In this document: positions 1-7,201 of the stretch, piece after piece | Layout of the letters: the number at the start of each line of letters is the position of its first letter | Position numbering within the stretch: position 1 is the stretch's first letter | NCBI GenBank assembly: GCA_002427995.1 | Contig: DIZV01000145.1 | Location: forward strand, 1 to 14,311 | Source of the DNA: Chloroflexi bacterium UBA6019 | Lineage (GTDB): Bacteria; Chloroflexota; Dormibacteria; Dormibacterales; Dormibacteraceae | Reading direction: 5' to 3' | Length of the DNA stretch: 14,311 nt | Notes under the pieces: model-generated | The model's input: only the letters and a program-made list of their open reading frames with translations | Databases searched by the model: none | Told to the model about the DNA's origin: nothing | Program-made: the position numbers and the translations under genes

Positions 1-1563
1 GTGATCGGCGGCGGCATCACCGGCGCTGGCATCGCCCGCGACCTCGCGCGGCGCGGTGCCTCCGTGCTGCTGCTGGAGAAGGACGACTACGGCGGCGGCA
101 CCAGCGGCGCTTCGAGCTGGATGATCCATGGCGGCCCGCGCTACCTGGAGTTCGACTGGCGGACGACGCAGCTCAGCTGCGAGGACGCGGGCAAGATCGT
201 CAACATCGCGCGTCACATGGTCCACCGGGTGGTCTTCCTGATCCCCGTGATGCCGGGCGACAAGCACAACATCGAGCGAATGGAGACGGCGATGGAGGTC
301 TACGACCGCTTCCAGCCGCTGAAGCAGTCCAACCCCCACCTGCGCCTGACGCCGGCGGAGGCGCGCCGGCTGGAACCGGGGCTCAGCGATCGGCTCGTCG
401 GCGCCATGACAATGGAGGAGTGGGGCGTCGATCCCCACCGGCTGACCTACGGCAACGTCCAGGACGCGATCGAGAACGGCGCCCGGGCGCTGAACCACGC
501 CCGCGTCGTCGATCTCATCCGCGATGGCGCGTCGGTGCTGGGGGTGCGCTTCCGCGGTCCCGACGGCAGCCTGCACGAGGCCCGAGCGAAGGTGACAGTG
601 AATGCCACCGGGCCCTGGTCGCCGATCCTCGGCCGGCTGGCCGGCGTGCCGATCAACCTCCGGCCCGCGAAGGGGATCCACCTCGTTTACGACCGCCGGG
701 TGAGCAACTTCGCGATCAGCTGCGACGCGGTGGACGGCCGGGGCCTGCTGCTGGTGCCCCACGGCAACTTCACGCTTGCCGGTACCACCGACGACGACTT
801 CTACGGCGACCCCGACGACATCGAGGTCCATCCCGACGAGGTCGACTACATCCTGCAGGCGTTCGACCGGGTCATGCCCTCGCTGCGCCGGCATCGCGTC
901 ATCCGCTCGACCGCCGGGGTCCGGCCGACCATCTTCCGCTGGCGCAGCTACGAGGACGAGCTCTCTCGGCGCTACGAGATCGTCGACCATGCCCCGGCGC
1001 CAGGTCTGGTGAGCGTGATCGGCGGCAAGCTGTCGATGTACCGGCTGATGGCCGAGCAGGCGGCCGACCTTGTCTGCCGCAAGCTCGGCATCGACGCACC
1101 GTGCACGACGGGGACGGCGCCGCTGCCCGGCAATGAGGTGGAGTCGGAGCCGCCCGCCGAGCTGGCGCGCCGGTATGGGATCTCGGCGTTGGCGGCGGCG
1201 CGCCTCCAGACGCGGCAGGGCTGTCGCGCTCCACGCGTGTTTGACGGCCGTCCCGAACGGGGGCTGGTCTGCCGCTGCGAGCCACTGACCGTCGCCGAAC
1301 TGGCGGCGGCAGCACGCGGGGAGCAGGTCCGGACGCTCGCGGACGCCTTCCGGCGGGTCGGCCTGGGAGCCGGGCCCTGCTCCGGTGCTCTCTGCGTCGA
1401 ACGGGCGGCAGAGGTTGTCGGCCGGGAGCTGGGCTGGAGCCCCGGCCAGCGGCGCGAGGCCGCAACCGACTTCCGGGCCGAGCTCTGGCTGGGCCGGGCG
1501 CCGGTGCTCGATCGCTCCGGTTGGGCCGAGCAGGAGTTGATTGCCGGGGCGAGAACCCGCTAG
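1..1563 (+). CDS. glpA: FAD-dependent glycerol-3-phosphate dehydrogenase, GlpA type (5' partial)
   Basis: It oxidises sn-glycerol 3-phosphate to dihydroxyacetone phosphate and passes electrons from FAD towards the respiratory chain. The visible frame opens directly on the Rossmann dinucleotide motif (VIGGGITGAGIARD), which in this family is normally preceded by a few residues, so the true start lies just before the window and the GTG at base 1 is probably an internal Val. A DAO-type FAD oxidoreductase domain fills about residues 1-360 (GGPRYLE, GTTDDDFYGDP and GGKLSMYR segments). The C-terminal part holds a BFD-like [2Fe-2S] domain with C424-x-C426 and C460-x4-C465, typical of anaerobic GlpA rather than aerobic GlpD. 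The 520 visible residues fit GlpA length (about 540). A small [4Fe-4S] protein gene follows 14 nt downstream, which suggests an electron-transfer partner. Family assignment is firm; the physiological electron acceptor is not visible. Confidence 0.9.
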   Translation: MIGGGITGAGIARDLARRGASVLLLEKDDYGGGTSGASSWMIHGGPRYLEFDWRTTQLSCEDAGKIVNIARHMVHRVVFLIPVMPGDKHNIERMETAMEVYDRFQPLKQSNPHLRLTPAEARRLEPGLSDRLVGAMTMEEWGVDPHRLTYGNVQDAIENGARALNHARVVDLIRDGASVLGVRFRGPDGSLHEARAKVTVNATGPWSPILGRLAGVPINLRPAKGIHLVYDRRVSNFAISCDAVDGRGLLLVPHGNFTLAGTTDDDFYGDPDDIEVHPDEVDYILQAFDRVMPSLRRHRVIRSTAGVRPTIFRWRSYEDELSRRYEIVDHAPAPGLVSVIGGKLSMYRLMAEQAADLVCRKLGIDAPCTTGTAPLPGNEVESEPPAELARRYGISALAAARLQTRQGCRAPRVFDGRPERGLVCRCEPLTVAELAAAARGEQVRTLADAFRRVGLGAGPCSGALCVERAAEVVGRELGWSPGQRREAATDFRAELWLGRAPVLDRSGWAEQELIAGARTR

Positions 1564-1577
1564 TGGCGCGGCACTGA

Positions 1578-1997
1578 GTGGCGAGCACCCGCGACCGCGC
1601 CTCCGCGCTGAGCCGCCTCGCCGCCGCCTACGCGAGCCACCAGGTCAGGCGCTGGACCGGGCGCGGCAGCCGGGGCGGCGCGGACATCGCCGAGCGCGTC
1701 TACCGCACCGAGTACTACATCGCCCTGACGGCTGAGGAACGGGAGCTGATGCCGGCGATGTCGCGCTGCATCAACTGCGGGATCTGCGCCCTGGTGGCCG
1801 GCCGGTTGGGTGGCGCCTATCTGCCCGACCTCTCCTCCGCCTACCTCCGGCCGCTGCACCTGCTACCGCTGGTGAAGCTCGACCTGGAGGAGGCTGGGGG
1901 AAGCAAGGCGGACCTCGAAGCGGCCGCGGCGGCCTGCCCGGTCGGGGTCCCCTTGCCCGCGCTGGCGGCCATCGTGAGGCGGCTGGCGGCTTCTTGA
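1578..1997 (+). CDS. Small [4Fe-4S] cluster protein, likely electron carrier for the GlpA-like enzyme
   Basis: This 139-aa protein has one ferredoxin-type motif, C64-x2-C67-x2-C70 (RCINCGIC), and a distant C120-P121, which together give four ligands for one [4Fe-4S] cluster. The 50-residue gap before the last Cys resembles the [4Fe-4S] modules of GlpC, HdrC and SdhB-type subunits more than bacterial ferredoxins. It lacks the second cluster and CCG repeats of full GlpC (about 400 aa). The start is GTG at 1578, 14 nt after the dehydrogenase stop; its end overlaps the next gene. Residues 1-45 are basic and helical with no signal or membrane segment. I infer that it accepts electrons from the BFD cluster of the upstream enzyme. 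The exact family is not recognised. Confidence 0.72.
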   Translation: MASTRDRASALSRLAAAYASHQVRRWTGRGSRGGADIAERVYRTEYYIALTAEERELMPAMSRCINCGICALVAGRLGGAYLPDLSSAYLRPLHLLPLVKLDLEEAGGSKADLEAAAAACPVGVPLPALAAIVRRLAAS

Positions 1998-2188
1998 CCC
2001 GGGCCGAGCGCGCCCGCCGCATAGCCCTCGTCGAGCGGGCCCGGACGCTGCTCCCGGACCTCCCGACCGCGGCCCTCTACCGGATCACGGCCCTCCTCGA
2101 ACGTGCCCTCGCCTCCGCCGAACTGGAGCCAGCAGCCTACGACGAGCTGGGGCGGGCGCTCCGACGGCGGCGACCCAAGTCGAAATGA
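1994..2188 (+). CDS. 64-aa hypothetical protein, last gene of the glpA-like operon
   Basis: The TTG start overlaps the TGA of the upstream gene (TTGA, 4 nt), as expected for translational coupling. Codons nearly all end in G or C, like the neighbours, which supports real coding. The product is soluble and predicted helical, rich in Arg, Ala and Leu, with a basic C-terminus (RALRRRRPKSK), and has no cysteine or recognisable motif. A small helical accessory of the iron-sulfur protein or of the dehydrogenase is possible, but only position suggests it. I do not recognise the family. Confidence 0.55.
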   Translation: MTRAERARRIALVERARTLLPDLPTAALYRITALLERALASAELEPAAYDELGRALRRRRPKSK

Positions 2189-2194
2189 GAGGGG

Positions 2195-2221
2195 TTGTAA
2201 GTTATCCACATGATGTATACA
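2195..2221 (+). promoter_or_regulatory. Possible promoter upstream of the NTF2-like gene, containing a DnaA-box-like 9-mer
   Basis: An AT-richer patch between two GC-rich genes holds TTGTAA (2195-2200), 15 nt, then TATACA (2216-2221). This resembles a sigma-70-type promoter with a short spacer, about 43 nt before the ATG at 2265. Inside it, 2202-2210 reads TTATCCACA, a perfect match to the DnaA-box consensus. It is a single copy, so it may be chance or a DnaA-responsive promoter. Confidence 0.35.
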
Positions 2222-2264
2222 GTCTGAGGAATCCACCCTACATCTAGTCCGACTTAGCTCAACG

Positions 2265-2831
2265 ATGATCCTGGGACTCCTCTCCTTGTTGCGTGGATGG
2301 CAGGTCATTGACCGGCTCATCACGAAGGTGGCCGGCCATTTCACGACCTGGCCCGCGGACGATTTCGCCCGCTTCACGACGACGCCCATCGGCCAGCCGC
2401 CGCTGCAGCCGGTCTCCACTGCCCAGCCACCGCCACGCCGGCCCCAGCGCCTGCCTGAACCGCTCTCGATCGCCCCCGGCGCCTTCGAGATCCGCTTCAC
2501 ACAGCTCCAGCGCGAGGGACACTACGGGCAGATGTGGGCGATGCTGGCGGAGGACGCCCAGCGCTCCTGGGGCAGCGAGGAGAGCTTCATCCACGGCATG
2601 GAACAGCAGTCCGCCGGCGCGGCCCAGGTCGTCGAGACGGAGATCGGCACGGTCGCGATCGTCCCCGAGTGGACCGATCTGCACCGCAATCGGACCTACC
2701 GGAACGTCGCTCGCCTCGCGGTCCGCTACCGCCTCAAGCAGGAGTGGCGGGAGCTCACCGTCTACCGCCAGGTGCACCTCGTCCCGGCCGCCGACGGCTG
2801 GCGGACCCTCTGCTACCCGCAGGCGAGCTGA
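2265..2831 (+). CDS. NTF2-like / SnoaL-like fold hypothetical protein
   Basis: This 188-aa protein starts with a hydrophobic stretch (MILGLLSLLRGW). A Pro-rich linker (about residues 44-70) follows, then a domain of about 110 residues of the form helix (FEIRFTQLQREGHYGQMWAML), helix (SEESFIHGM), then strands ending in VYRQVHLVPAADGWRTLCYP. This pattern is typical of NTF2-like small alpha+beta barrels (SnoaL/DUF4878 type), which often lack enzyme activity. The start at 2265 gives a complete N-terminus with good GC3; a long antisense frame over the same bases has no recognisable protein features. It is monocistronic, with a 76-nt gap before it and a 73-nt gap after it. The role is unknown; the hydrophobic N-terminus could be a membrane-associating helix, though it is short for a signal peptide. 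Confidence 0.72.
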   Translation: MILGLLSLLRGWQVIDRLITKVAGHFTTWPADDFARFTTTPIGQPPLQPVSTAQPPPRRPQRLPEPLSIAPGAFEIRFTQLQREGHYGQMWAMLAEDAQRSWGSEESFIHGMEQQSAGAAQVVETEIGTVAIVPEWTDLHRNRTYRNVARLAVRYRLKQEWRELTVYRQVHLVPAADGWRTLCYPQAS

Positions 2832-2876
2832 GAAGCCTTCCGGGGCGGCGGATCCAGGCTCTCGCCCAAGACCCAT

Positions 2877-2893
2877 GCCACAGGTATAGTGGC
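2877..2893 (+). promoter_or_regulatory. Palindrome spanning a -10-like box upstream of the 113-aa gene
   Basis: GCCAC (2877-2881) and GTGGC (2889-2893) form a perfect 5-bp inverted repeat around AGGTATA, and a TATAGT -10-like hexamer (2885-2890) overlaps its right arm. The ATG at 2905 is 14 nt past the hexamer, so the transcript would be nearly leaderless. No good -35 hexamer is seen. The overlap suggests an operator, but a 5-bp palindrome can be chance. Confidence 0.35.
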
Positions 2894-2904
2894 CTCAGGG
2901 CACC

Positions 2905-3246
2905 ATGATCCAGCAGACCGTCGAGGAGCAGAGTCGCGCGCTTTTCTGGCATCGCCGGAAGCAACTTGGGACCAAGCCCCGCAACCTGATGCGCGAGGCT
3001 GACGAGCTCCTCTATTGGCTCGAGGAATGCCTCCTCCAGGACGTCAAGCTGGTGCCGGGCTGGCTGCTGCCGCGGATCGCCCGGGTCATCAACCACACCG
3101 ACCGCGAGCTCCAGGAGGAGCTCGGCCGCGACCGCCGCCCCGAGCGGGTGATGGATGTCGTCTTCCGGGCTCAGGAGGTCCTGATGAACGAGTCAATCCG
3201 TTCCCGCACCGAGGCCAAGGTCATCCCGCTCTTCAAAAACCGGTAG
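2905..3246 (+). CDS. 113-aa hypothetical protein, first gene of the PHP/PfkB operon
   Basis: The product is soluble and largely helical. It has a basic patch near residues 16-26 (HRRKQLGTKPR), an acidic/hydrophobic helix (EADELLYWLEECLLQD), and a basic C-terminus. No signal peptide, membrane segment or catalytic motif is visible. The ATG at 2905 follows a -10-like box by 14 nt. Its stop (3244-3246) directly abuts the TTG start of the PHP gene, so the two are probably co-transcribed. Base composition matches the neighbours. I do not recognise the family. Confidence 0.65.
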   Translation: MIQQTVEEQSRALFWHRRKQLGTKPRNLMREADELLYWLEECLLQDVKLVPGWLLPRIARVINHTDRELQEELGRDRRPERVMDVVFRAQEVLMNESIRSRTEAKVIPLFKNR

Positions 3247-3871
3247 TTGCCCGTCCCGCCGCTGTGGAAGGTCGACTTCCACATGCACTCTCGCTTTTCG
3301 CATGACAGCAGCACGAGTCTCGAGGAGCTCGTCGCCCGCGCCCGCGAGCTAGGCCTCGACCGGATCGCCCTGACCGACCACAACACGGCCCAGGGCTCGC
3401 TCCTCCTGGCGGAGATGGAGCCCGAGCTCGCAATCGCCGCCGAGGAGGTCAAGACGACCGACGGCGAGGTGATCGGGCTCTTCATCACCCGCACGCTGAA
3501 GGCCTGGCAGCGGCCGGAGGCGGTCATGGACGAGATCCACGAGATGGGCGGTCTCGTCTACGTCCCGCATCCCTTCGACCGCTGGCGGGCGAAACTTCGC
3601 ACCGCACCGGCTGGTCGCCCTGGCCGACCGAATCGACATCATCGAGAGCTACAACCAGTGGGCCGATCCGGCCGCCAATCAGGCGGCCGCCGACATTGCC
3701 CGCGACCTCGGCAAGCCGGTCGCGTACGGCAGCGATGCCCACTCCCCGGCCGAGCTCGGCCAGAGCTGGGTCGAGGTCGAGCCTTTCAGTGGTCCGGCCG
3801 ACCTGCTCGAGAAGCTGTCCCGGGCGACCGGGCACCGCACCGAGGTGAGCGGAACCCAGCGCCGGGCGTGA
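3247..3871 (+). CDS. PHP-domain phosphoesterase, interrupted by a one-base frameshift
   Basis: PHP proteins are metal-dependent phosphoesterases; the closest visible type is TrpH/YciV-like (COG0613). Motifs seen are H12-M-H14 (DFHMHS), D44-H45-N46, an acidic EE at 66-67 and H108-P-F-D. After that the frame turns to Arg/Pro-rich nonsense. Removing one A from the AAA at 3592-3594 restores sense protein: LADRIDIIESYNQW, then GSDAH (corrected residues 161-165, the last PHP metal motif), ending at TGA 3869-3871 for 207 aa. All metal ligands are then present, so this is either a sequencing or assembly indel or a very recent mutation. The TTG start immediately follows the previous stop; no clear Shine-Dalgarno is seen. 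The corrected end overlaps the kinase start by 4 nt. A likely substrate is a small phosphorylated nucleotide, but that is inference. Confidence 0.82.
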
Positions 3872-4743
3872 GGCTCCTCGCAGCGGGGTCGATCGCCCTC
3901 GACACCCTCGAGGGACCCTTTGGAAAGGTGAGCGGTGAGCTCGGGGGATCGGTCCTCTATTTCGCCCTCGCCGCCAGCCTGATCCGGCCGGTGGAGATCG
4001 TCGCGCCCGCGGGTCCCGATTCAATCGAGGCGGTCCGGGCGGCCCTCGGCGACCGTCCCATCGACCTCTCCCGGGTCTCAGTCCTCGACCGCCCGACCTA
4101 CCGCTGGTCGGCCCGGCAGGAATCCGGGACCAATGTGGACCTCGGGAGTCGGGAAAGCATCTACGACAGCTGGGAACCCGACCTCCCGGCCGGATTCGAC
4201 GGCTGGGCGTTCGTCGGCTCGATGCGGCCGGACCGCCAGCTGACCGCAGCTCGCCGGCTGGGTACCTCGTCCGCACTCCTGGCGGGCGACTCGATGCGCT
4301 CCTACCTGTCGTCGCACCGGCCCGAGGCCGAGGGCGTACTGGAAGCCTGCGACTGGTTCTTCGCCAACCGCGAGGAGCTGGTCGCGCTGGGCGGTGATCC
4401 CGACCGTCCGCAGCGTTTCCGCGAACGATGGGGACTGCGGGGGCTGGCCGTGAAGGCGGGCTCGGACGGCTGCACGGTGTGGACGGCGGCGGGGCCAAGC
4501 CACGTCGGCGCGCTGGCCGGCCGGCCGGTGGTTGACGTCACCGGCGCCGGCGACGCCCTGGCCGGAGGGATGCTGGCCGCCTGGGCGGAATCGGGCGGGG
4601 GACCCGACGACCTTCGGACCGCTCTCGCCCATGGCATTGCCTGCGCCTCGATCGCGATCTCGACGGTAGGGCTTGCGGGCCTCGCCGCGGCGACGCCGAC
4701 CGACCTCGCCGAGCGAGTCTCCGAGGTGCTCGGCGCTAGCTGA
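3868..4743 (+). CDS. PfkB/ribokinase-family carbohydrate or nucleoside kinase
   Basis: This 291-aa protein has the PfkB fold: an N-terminal substrate-binding start (LLAAGSIALDTLEG, then GELGGSVLYFALAAS), a middle segment WFFANREELVALGG, and the second signature DVTGAGDALAGG, in which D229 is the expected catalytic base and the GAG is the anion hole. It phosphorylates a sugar, nucleoside or similar alcohol using ATP. The GTG start at 3868 overlaps the TGA of the corrected PHP gene (GTGA). Because of the upstream frameshift, a naive reading fuses the two into one 498-aa frame; the true N-terminus is MRLLAAGS. The 3' end overlaps the convergent lipoprotein-like gene by 8 bp. The substrate cannot be told from sequence. 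Pairing with a PHP phosphoesterase suggests a salvage or repair step, which is inference. Confidence 0.85.
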   Translation: MRLLAAGSIALDTLEGPFGKVSGELGGSVLYFALAASLIRPVEIVAPAGPDSIEAVRAALGDRPIDLSRVSVLDRPTYRWSARQESGTNVDLGSRESIYDSWEPDLPAGFDGWAFVGSMRPDRQLTAARRLGTSSALLAGDSMRSYLSSHRPEAEGVLEACDWFFANREELVALGGDPDRPQRFRERWGLRGLAVKAGSDGCTVWTAAGPSHVGALAGRPVVDVTGAGDALAGGMLAAWAESGGGPDDLRTALAHGIACASIAISTVGLAGLAAATPTDLAERVSEVLGAS

Positions 4744-5881
4744 ACTGGGGCCGACCGGCCTGGCGGCGCTCCCGCTCGCGTTTCCGCCCGAAATACCAGA
4801 CCACCAGGCCGACCACGAGCAGCGGCAGCAGGTAGATGAGGGGCGCCAGGTAGGGAGGCGCGGCGACTTCGGCCGGCGGGAGGGCGAAGCTGATCAGGCC
4901 CACCTCGCCGGGATGGGCGCTGGGCGTGTAGACCACCTTGGTCCTGTCATCCATCGCCACCGCCCTGGTGTCGGCATGGGTCAGCCTCGAGCTGCGATAG
5001 GCGGCCGGCGAGCCGCCGAAGAAACCCACTGCCGTCGTCCCGTTGCTCGTGCCGGCGACCAGGTAGAGGTCGGACGGCTGGTCGTAGACGACCTGGTCCG
5101 CGCTGGCGACCTGGGTGAAGGTCCGGATCACCCGGCCGGCGGCCAAGTTCCACTCCAGGGTGTAGGCGATGCCAGGGTCGACGCAGCCGAGCATCGCCAC
5201 CTGACGCCGGGGGTCGATCCCGAGCCCGGTGGGCGAGCAGCGGACGCCGAGGCTCCACTCCCGAGCCACCTCGAGCCGGTCGGGATTGATCTGGTAGAGG
5301 AGGTTCCGGGCCTGGTTAGGAAGGTAGAGCAGGTGGTCGGCTGGGTTGAAGCGGGGCTGCTCGAGGCCGGCCACGAGGTTCATGTGGCCGGTCGCGAGGT
5401 TGCGGATGGCGTCGATCCGGGTGAGGATCCCGTCGTCGCTGCTCGCCGCCCAGAGGACGTGCGCTCCGGGTTGGTAATCGACCAGGTCAACGTTCTTCTT
5501 GGCCGAGGTCGCGACGGTGGCCAGGACGGTGTTGACGCCGCGAGCACCGGGGTCCGCCTCGAGCACTGCGACGCCGCCGCCGTCGAGGCCGACGAAGAGC
5601 TTATGGAGGTCGGACGCGAGCGCCATGCCATGGGGCGCGTGACCGAGCTTGACGCTGGTGACGAACCGAGGCCGCGATTGGGAGACGTCGAAGATGTCGA
5701 CCGCGCCCAATGTCCCGTCAGCCAGGTAGAGCTTCTCTGCCGCCTGGTCGATCGTCGCCTGGTCGAAGCTGCCGTGCTGGCCCGCGAGGGGCGGGATGCC
5801 GGTATGGAAGAGCCCGCCCGGGGTGCCGCAGGCGGCGCCGAGCAGGCACGTGACAAGGATCACCCCCAGCGTACGAAACAT
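4736..5881 (-). CDS. Exported beta-propeller (YVTN/NHL-like) protein, possible lipoprotein with C-terminal membrane anchor
   Basis: This 381-aa protein opens with a signal sequence (MFRTLGVILVTCLLGAAC) ending in C18, a possible lipidation site, although G at -3 departs from the usual lipobox. Residues about 40-335 carry repeated propeller blades of the form KLYLADGTLGAVDIFD, KLFVGLDGGGVAVLE, HLLYLPNQARNLLYQIN and VVYTPSAHPGEVGLIS, as in YVTN/NHL or SMP-30-like surface propellers. A transmembrane helix (about 345-365, PLIYLLPLLVVGLVVWYFG) precedes a basic tail (RKRERERRQ), so the propeller should face outside and the tail the cytosol. The ATG at 5881 follows a -10-like box. Its gene is convergent with, and overlaps, the PfkB gene. 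No ligand can be named; a cell-surface binding or scaffolding role is inferred. Confidence 0.75.
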   Translation of the reverse strand: MFRTLGVILVTCLLGAACGTPGGLFHTGIPPLAGQHGSFDQATIDQAAEKLYLADGTLGAVDIFDVSQSRPRFVTSVKLGHAPHGMALASDLHKLFVGLDGGGVAVLEADPGARGVNTVLATVATSAKKNVDLVDYQPGAHVLWAASSDDGILTRIDAIRNLATGHMNLVAGLEQPRFNPADHLLYLPNQARNLLYQINPDRLEVAREWSLGVRCSPTGLGIDPRRQVAMLGCVDPGIAYTLEWNLAAGRVIRTFTQVASADQVVYDQPSDLYLVAGTSNGTTAVGFFGGSPAAYRSSRLTHADTRAVAMDDRTKVVYTPSAHPGEVGLISFALPPAEVAAPPYLAPLIYLLPLLVVGLVVWYFGRKRERERRQAGRPQFS

Positions 5882-5886
5882 GCCGA

Positions 5887-5895
5887 CACACTATC
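5887..5895 (-). promoter_or_regulatory. Likely -10 region of the beta-propeller gene
   Basis: On the - strand the sequence reads GTGATAGTGTG, giving GATAGT (5895-5890) or an extended TG-A-TAGTGT -10. The start codon at 5881 is only 8-9 bases past GATAGT, so transcription would begin almost at the ATG. No convincing -35 hexamer is seen at the expected spacing. Confidence 0.4.
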
Positions 5896-5905
5896 ACTTT
5901 TAACG

Positions 5906-5920
5906 CTACCGTCTTGGTAG
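5906..5920 (-). terminator. Short hairpin between the NRAMP-like gene and the beta-propeller gene
   Basis: CTACC (5906-5910) and GGTAG (5916-5920) form a 5-bp stem with a 5-nt loop, starting 3 nt past the stop of the NRAMP-like gene. On the - strand it is followed only by CGTTAAAAG, so it would be a weak terminator. The U-run (TTTT, 5921-5924) lies on the + strand side, where no gene ends. It could instead be an operator for the gene at 4736-5881. Confidence 0.3.
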
Positions 5921-5923
5921 TTT

Positions 5924-7189
5924 TCAGCGGTTCAGCGGGCTCCCGGGCACCGAGCTCGCCAGGAGGAGGGTGGTCAGCACGATGAGGCCGGCCACGGTGA
6001 CCCCGGCGACCACATTGGTGACCGGGCCGTTGACGAACCGCCCCATCAGGCGGCGGTCATTGACCAGGATCAGCATGTAGACCAGGATCGCCGGCAGGAT
6101 CAGGCCGTTGACGTCCTGGCTGAGCAGGATCATGGAGACCAGCGGCACCCCGGGCAGGAGCACCGCCAGCGCCCCGACCAGGAGCAGGAAGGTGAAGATC
6201 CCGAAGAAGACCGGCGCCTCGCCGATGGCACGATCGACGCCCCGCTCGAAGCCGAACGCCTCGGTCACCGCGTAGGCGGTCGAGAGGGGGACCACCGAGC
6301 CGGCGAGCAGCGACGCGCCGACCAGGCCAAGCCCGAAGAGGATTGCCGCGAAGTGGCCCGCCACCGGCACCAGGGCCCGGGCGTAATCGCCCGCCTGCAT
6401 ATTGCCGAGCTGGCTCGGCGAGAGGTGCCCGGCCAGGGTCAGCGCGGTGGCGATGACGATGAAGAAGGCGATCACGTCGGTCACGATCGAGCCGGCGATG
6501 ACATCGGTCCGGCTGTAGGCGAGGTGGTCGATGGGGATCCCCTTCTCGGCGATTGCGGCCTGGAGGTAAAACTGCATCCAGGGCGTGATGGTGGTGCCGA
6601 TGAGGGCGATCGAGAGCAGAAAGTAGGCGCGCGAGCGATCAACCTGGGGGACGACGGAGGAACGGAGGATCTCACCCCAGTTCGGGTGGGCAAGAAAGCC
6701 CGAGACGATGTAGGTCAGGTAGACGATGCCGATGCTGAGCAGCACGCGCTCTACGATCGGATAGCTGCCACGCACGACCAGCAGCCAGATCACGATCGCC
6801 GCGAGAGGGACCGAGACGAACTTGGAGACCCCCAGCAGCTCCATCCCGGCGGCGATGCCGGCGAACTCGGCAACGGTCGTGAAGGCGTTCGCCACCAGCA
6901 GGAGCGCCATCGCGAAAGTCGTACTGCGGACGCCGAAGCGCTCGCGGATCAGGTCCGCCAGTCCCTTGCCGGTGACGACGCCCATCCGGGCGCTCATCTC
7001 GTTGACAACGACCAGGCAGACGGTGATCACCACCAGCAGCCACAGCATCCGGAACCCGAACTGGGCGCCGGCCTGGGCGTAGGTCGCGATGCCGCCGGCA
7101 TCGTTGTCGGCGTTGGCGGTGATCAACCCCGGGCCGATGACCGCCAGCAGGACGAACAGGCGCCGGAAGCGGCGGAGTCGGGAAAGCAT
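5924..7189 (-). CDS. NRAMP-family transporter of the NRMT-like (magnesium) type
   Basis: This 421-aa integral membrane protein has about 11 hydrophobic segments and the SLC11/NRAMP fold signature GPGLITANADNDAGG in TM1 (residues 19-33). Canonical NRAMPs carry DPGN in TM1 and a Met-Pro-His in TM6. Here the TM1 motif aligns as D30-A-G-G33 with an extra D28, and TM6 reads G198-T-T-I-T202-P-W (Met replaced by Thr202, His by Trp). The TM6 Met is known to favour transition metals over alkaline-earth ions, so its loss points to Mg2+ (as in NRMT proteins) or Ca2+. The gene begins 12 nt after the MgtE_N/CBS gene, and both lie under an M-box Mg2+ riboswitch, which supports Mg2+ import. Classification as NRMT is from motif reading, not a tree. 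Confidence 0.86.
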   Translation of the reverse strand: MLSRLRRFRRLFVLLAVIGPGLITANADNDAGGIATYAQAGAQFGFRMLWLLVVITVCLVVVNEMSARMGVVTGKGLADLIRERFGVRSTTFAMALLLVANAFTTVAEFAGIAAGMELLGVSKFVSVPLAAIVIWLLVVRGSYPIVERVLLSIGIVYLTYIVSGFLAHPNWGEILRSSVVPQVDRSRAYFLLSIALIGTTITPWMQFYLQAAIAEKGIPIDHLAYSRTDVIAGSIVTDVIAFFIVIATALTLAGHLSPSQLGNMQAGDYARALVPVAGHFAAILFGLGLVGASLLAGSVVPLSTAYAVTEAFGFERGVDRAIGEAPVFFGIFTFLLLVGALAVLLPGVPLVSMILLSQDVNGLILPAILVYMLILVNDRRLMGRFVNGPVTNVVAGVTVAGLIVLTTLLLASSVPGSPLNR

Positions 7190-7201
7190 TCCAGCCGAAG
7201 C

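Noticed and set aside
2202..2210. Perfect DnaA-box 9-mer TTATCCACA, possible replication origin
   Set aside because: Only one box in an about 75-nt gap, no AT-rich unwinding region, no dnaA, dnaN or gyrase gene nearby. Kept only as part of a possible promoter.
1841..2876. Long - strand frames (219 and 205 aa) over the NTF2-like gene and its upstream region
   Set aside because: They cross two + strand genes, have no recognisable protein features, and the + strand reading has a plausible fold and codon use.
3247..4743. A single 498-aa PHP-PfkB fusion protein
   Set aside because: The middle part is Arg/Pro-rich frame-shifted sequence; a one-base correction gives two normal overlapping genes.
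4673..5920. 415-aa + strand frame opposite the beta-propeller gene
   Set aside because: Antisense shadow caused by high GC3; no domain, and it would overlap the gene with a signal peptide, propeller repeats and membrane helix.
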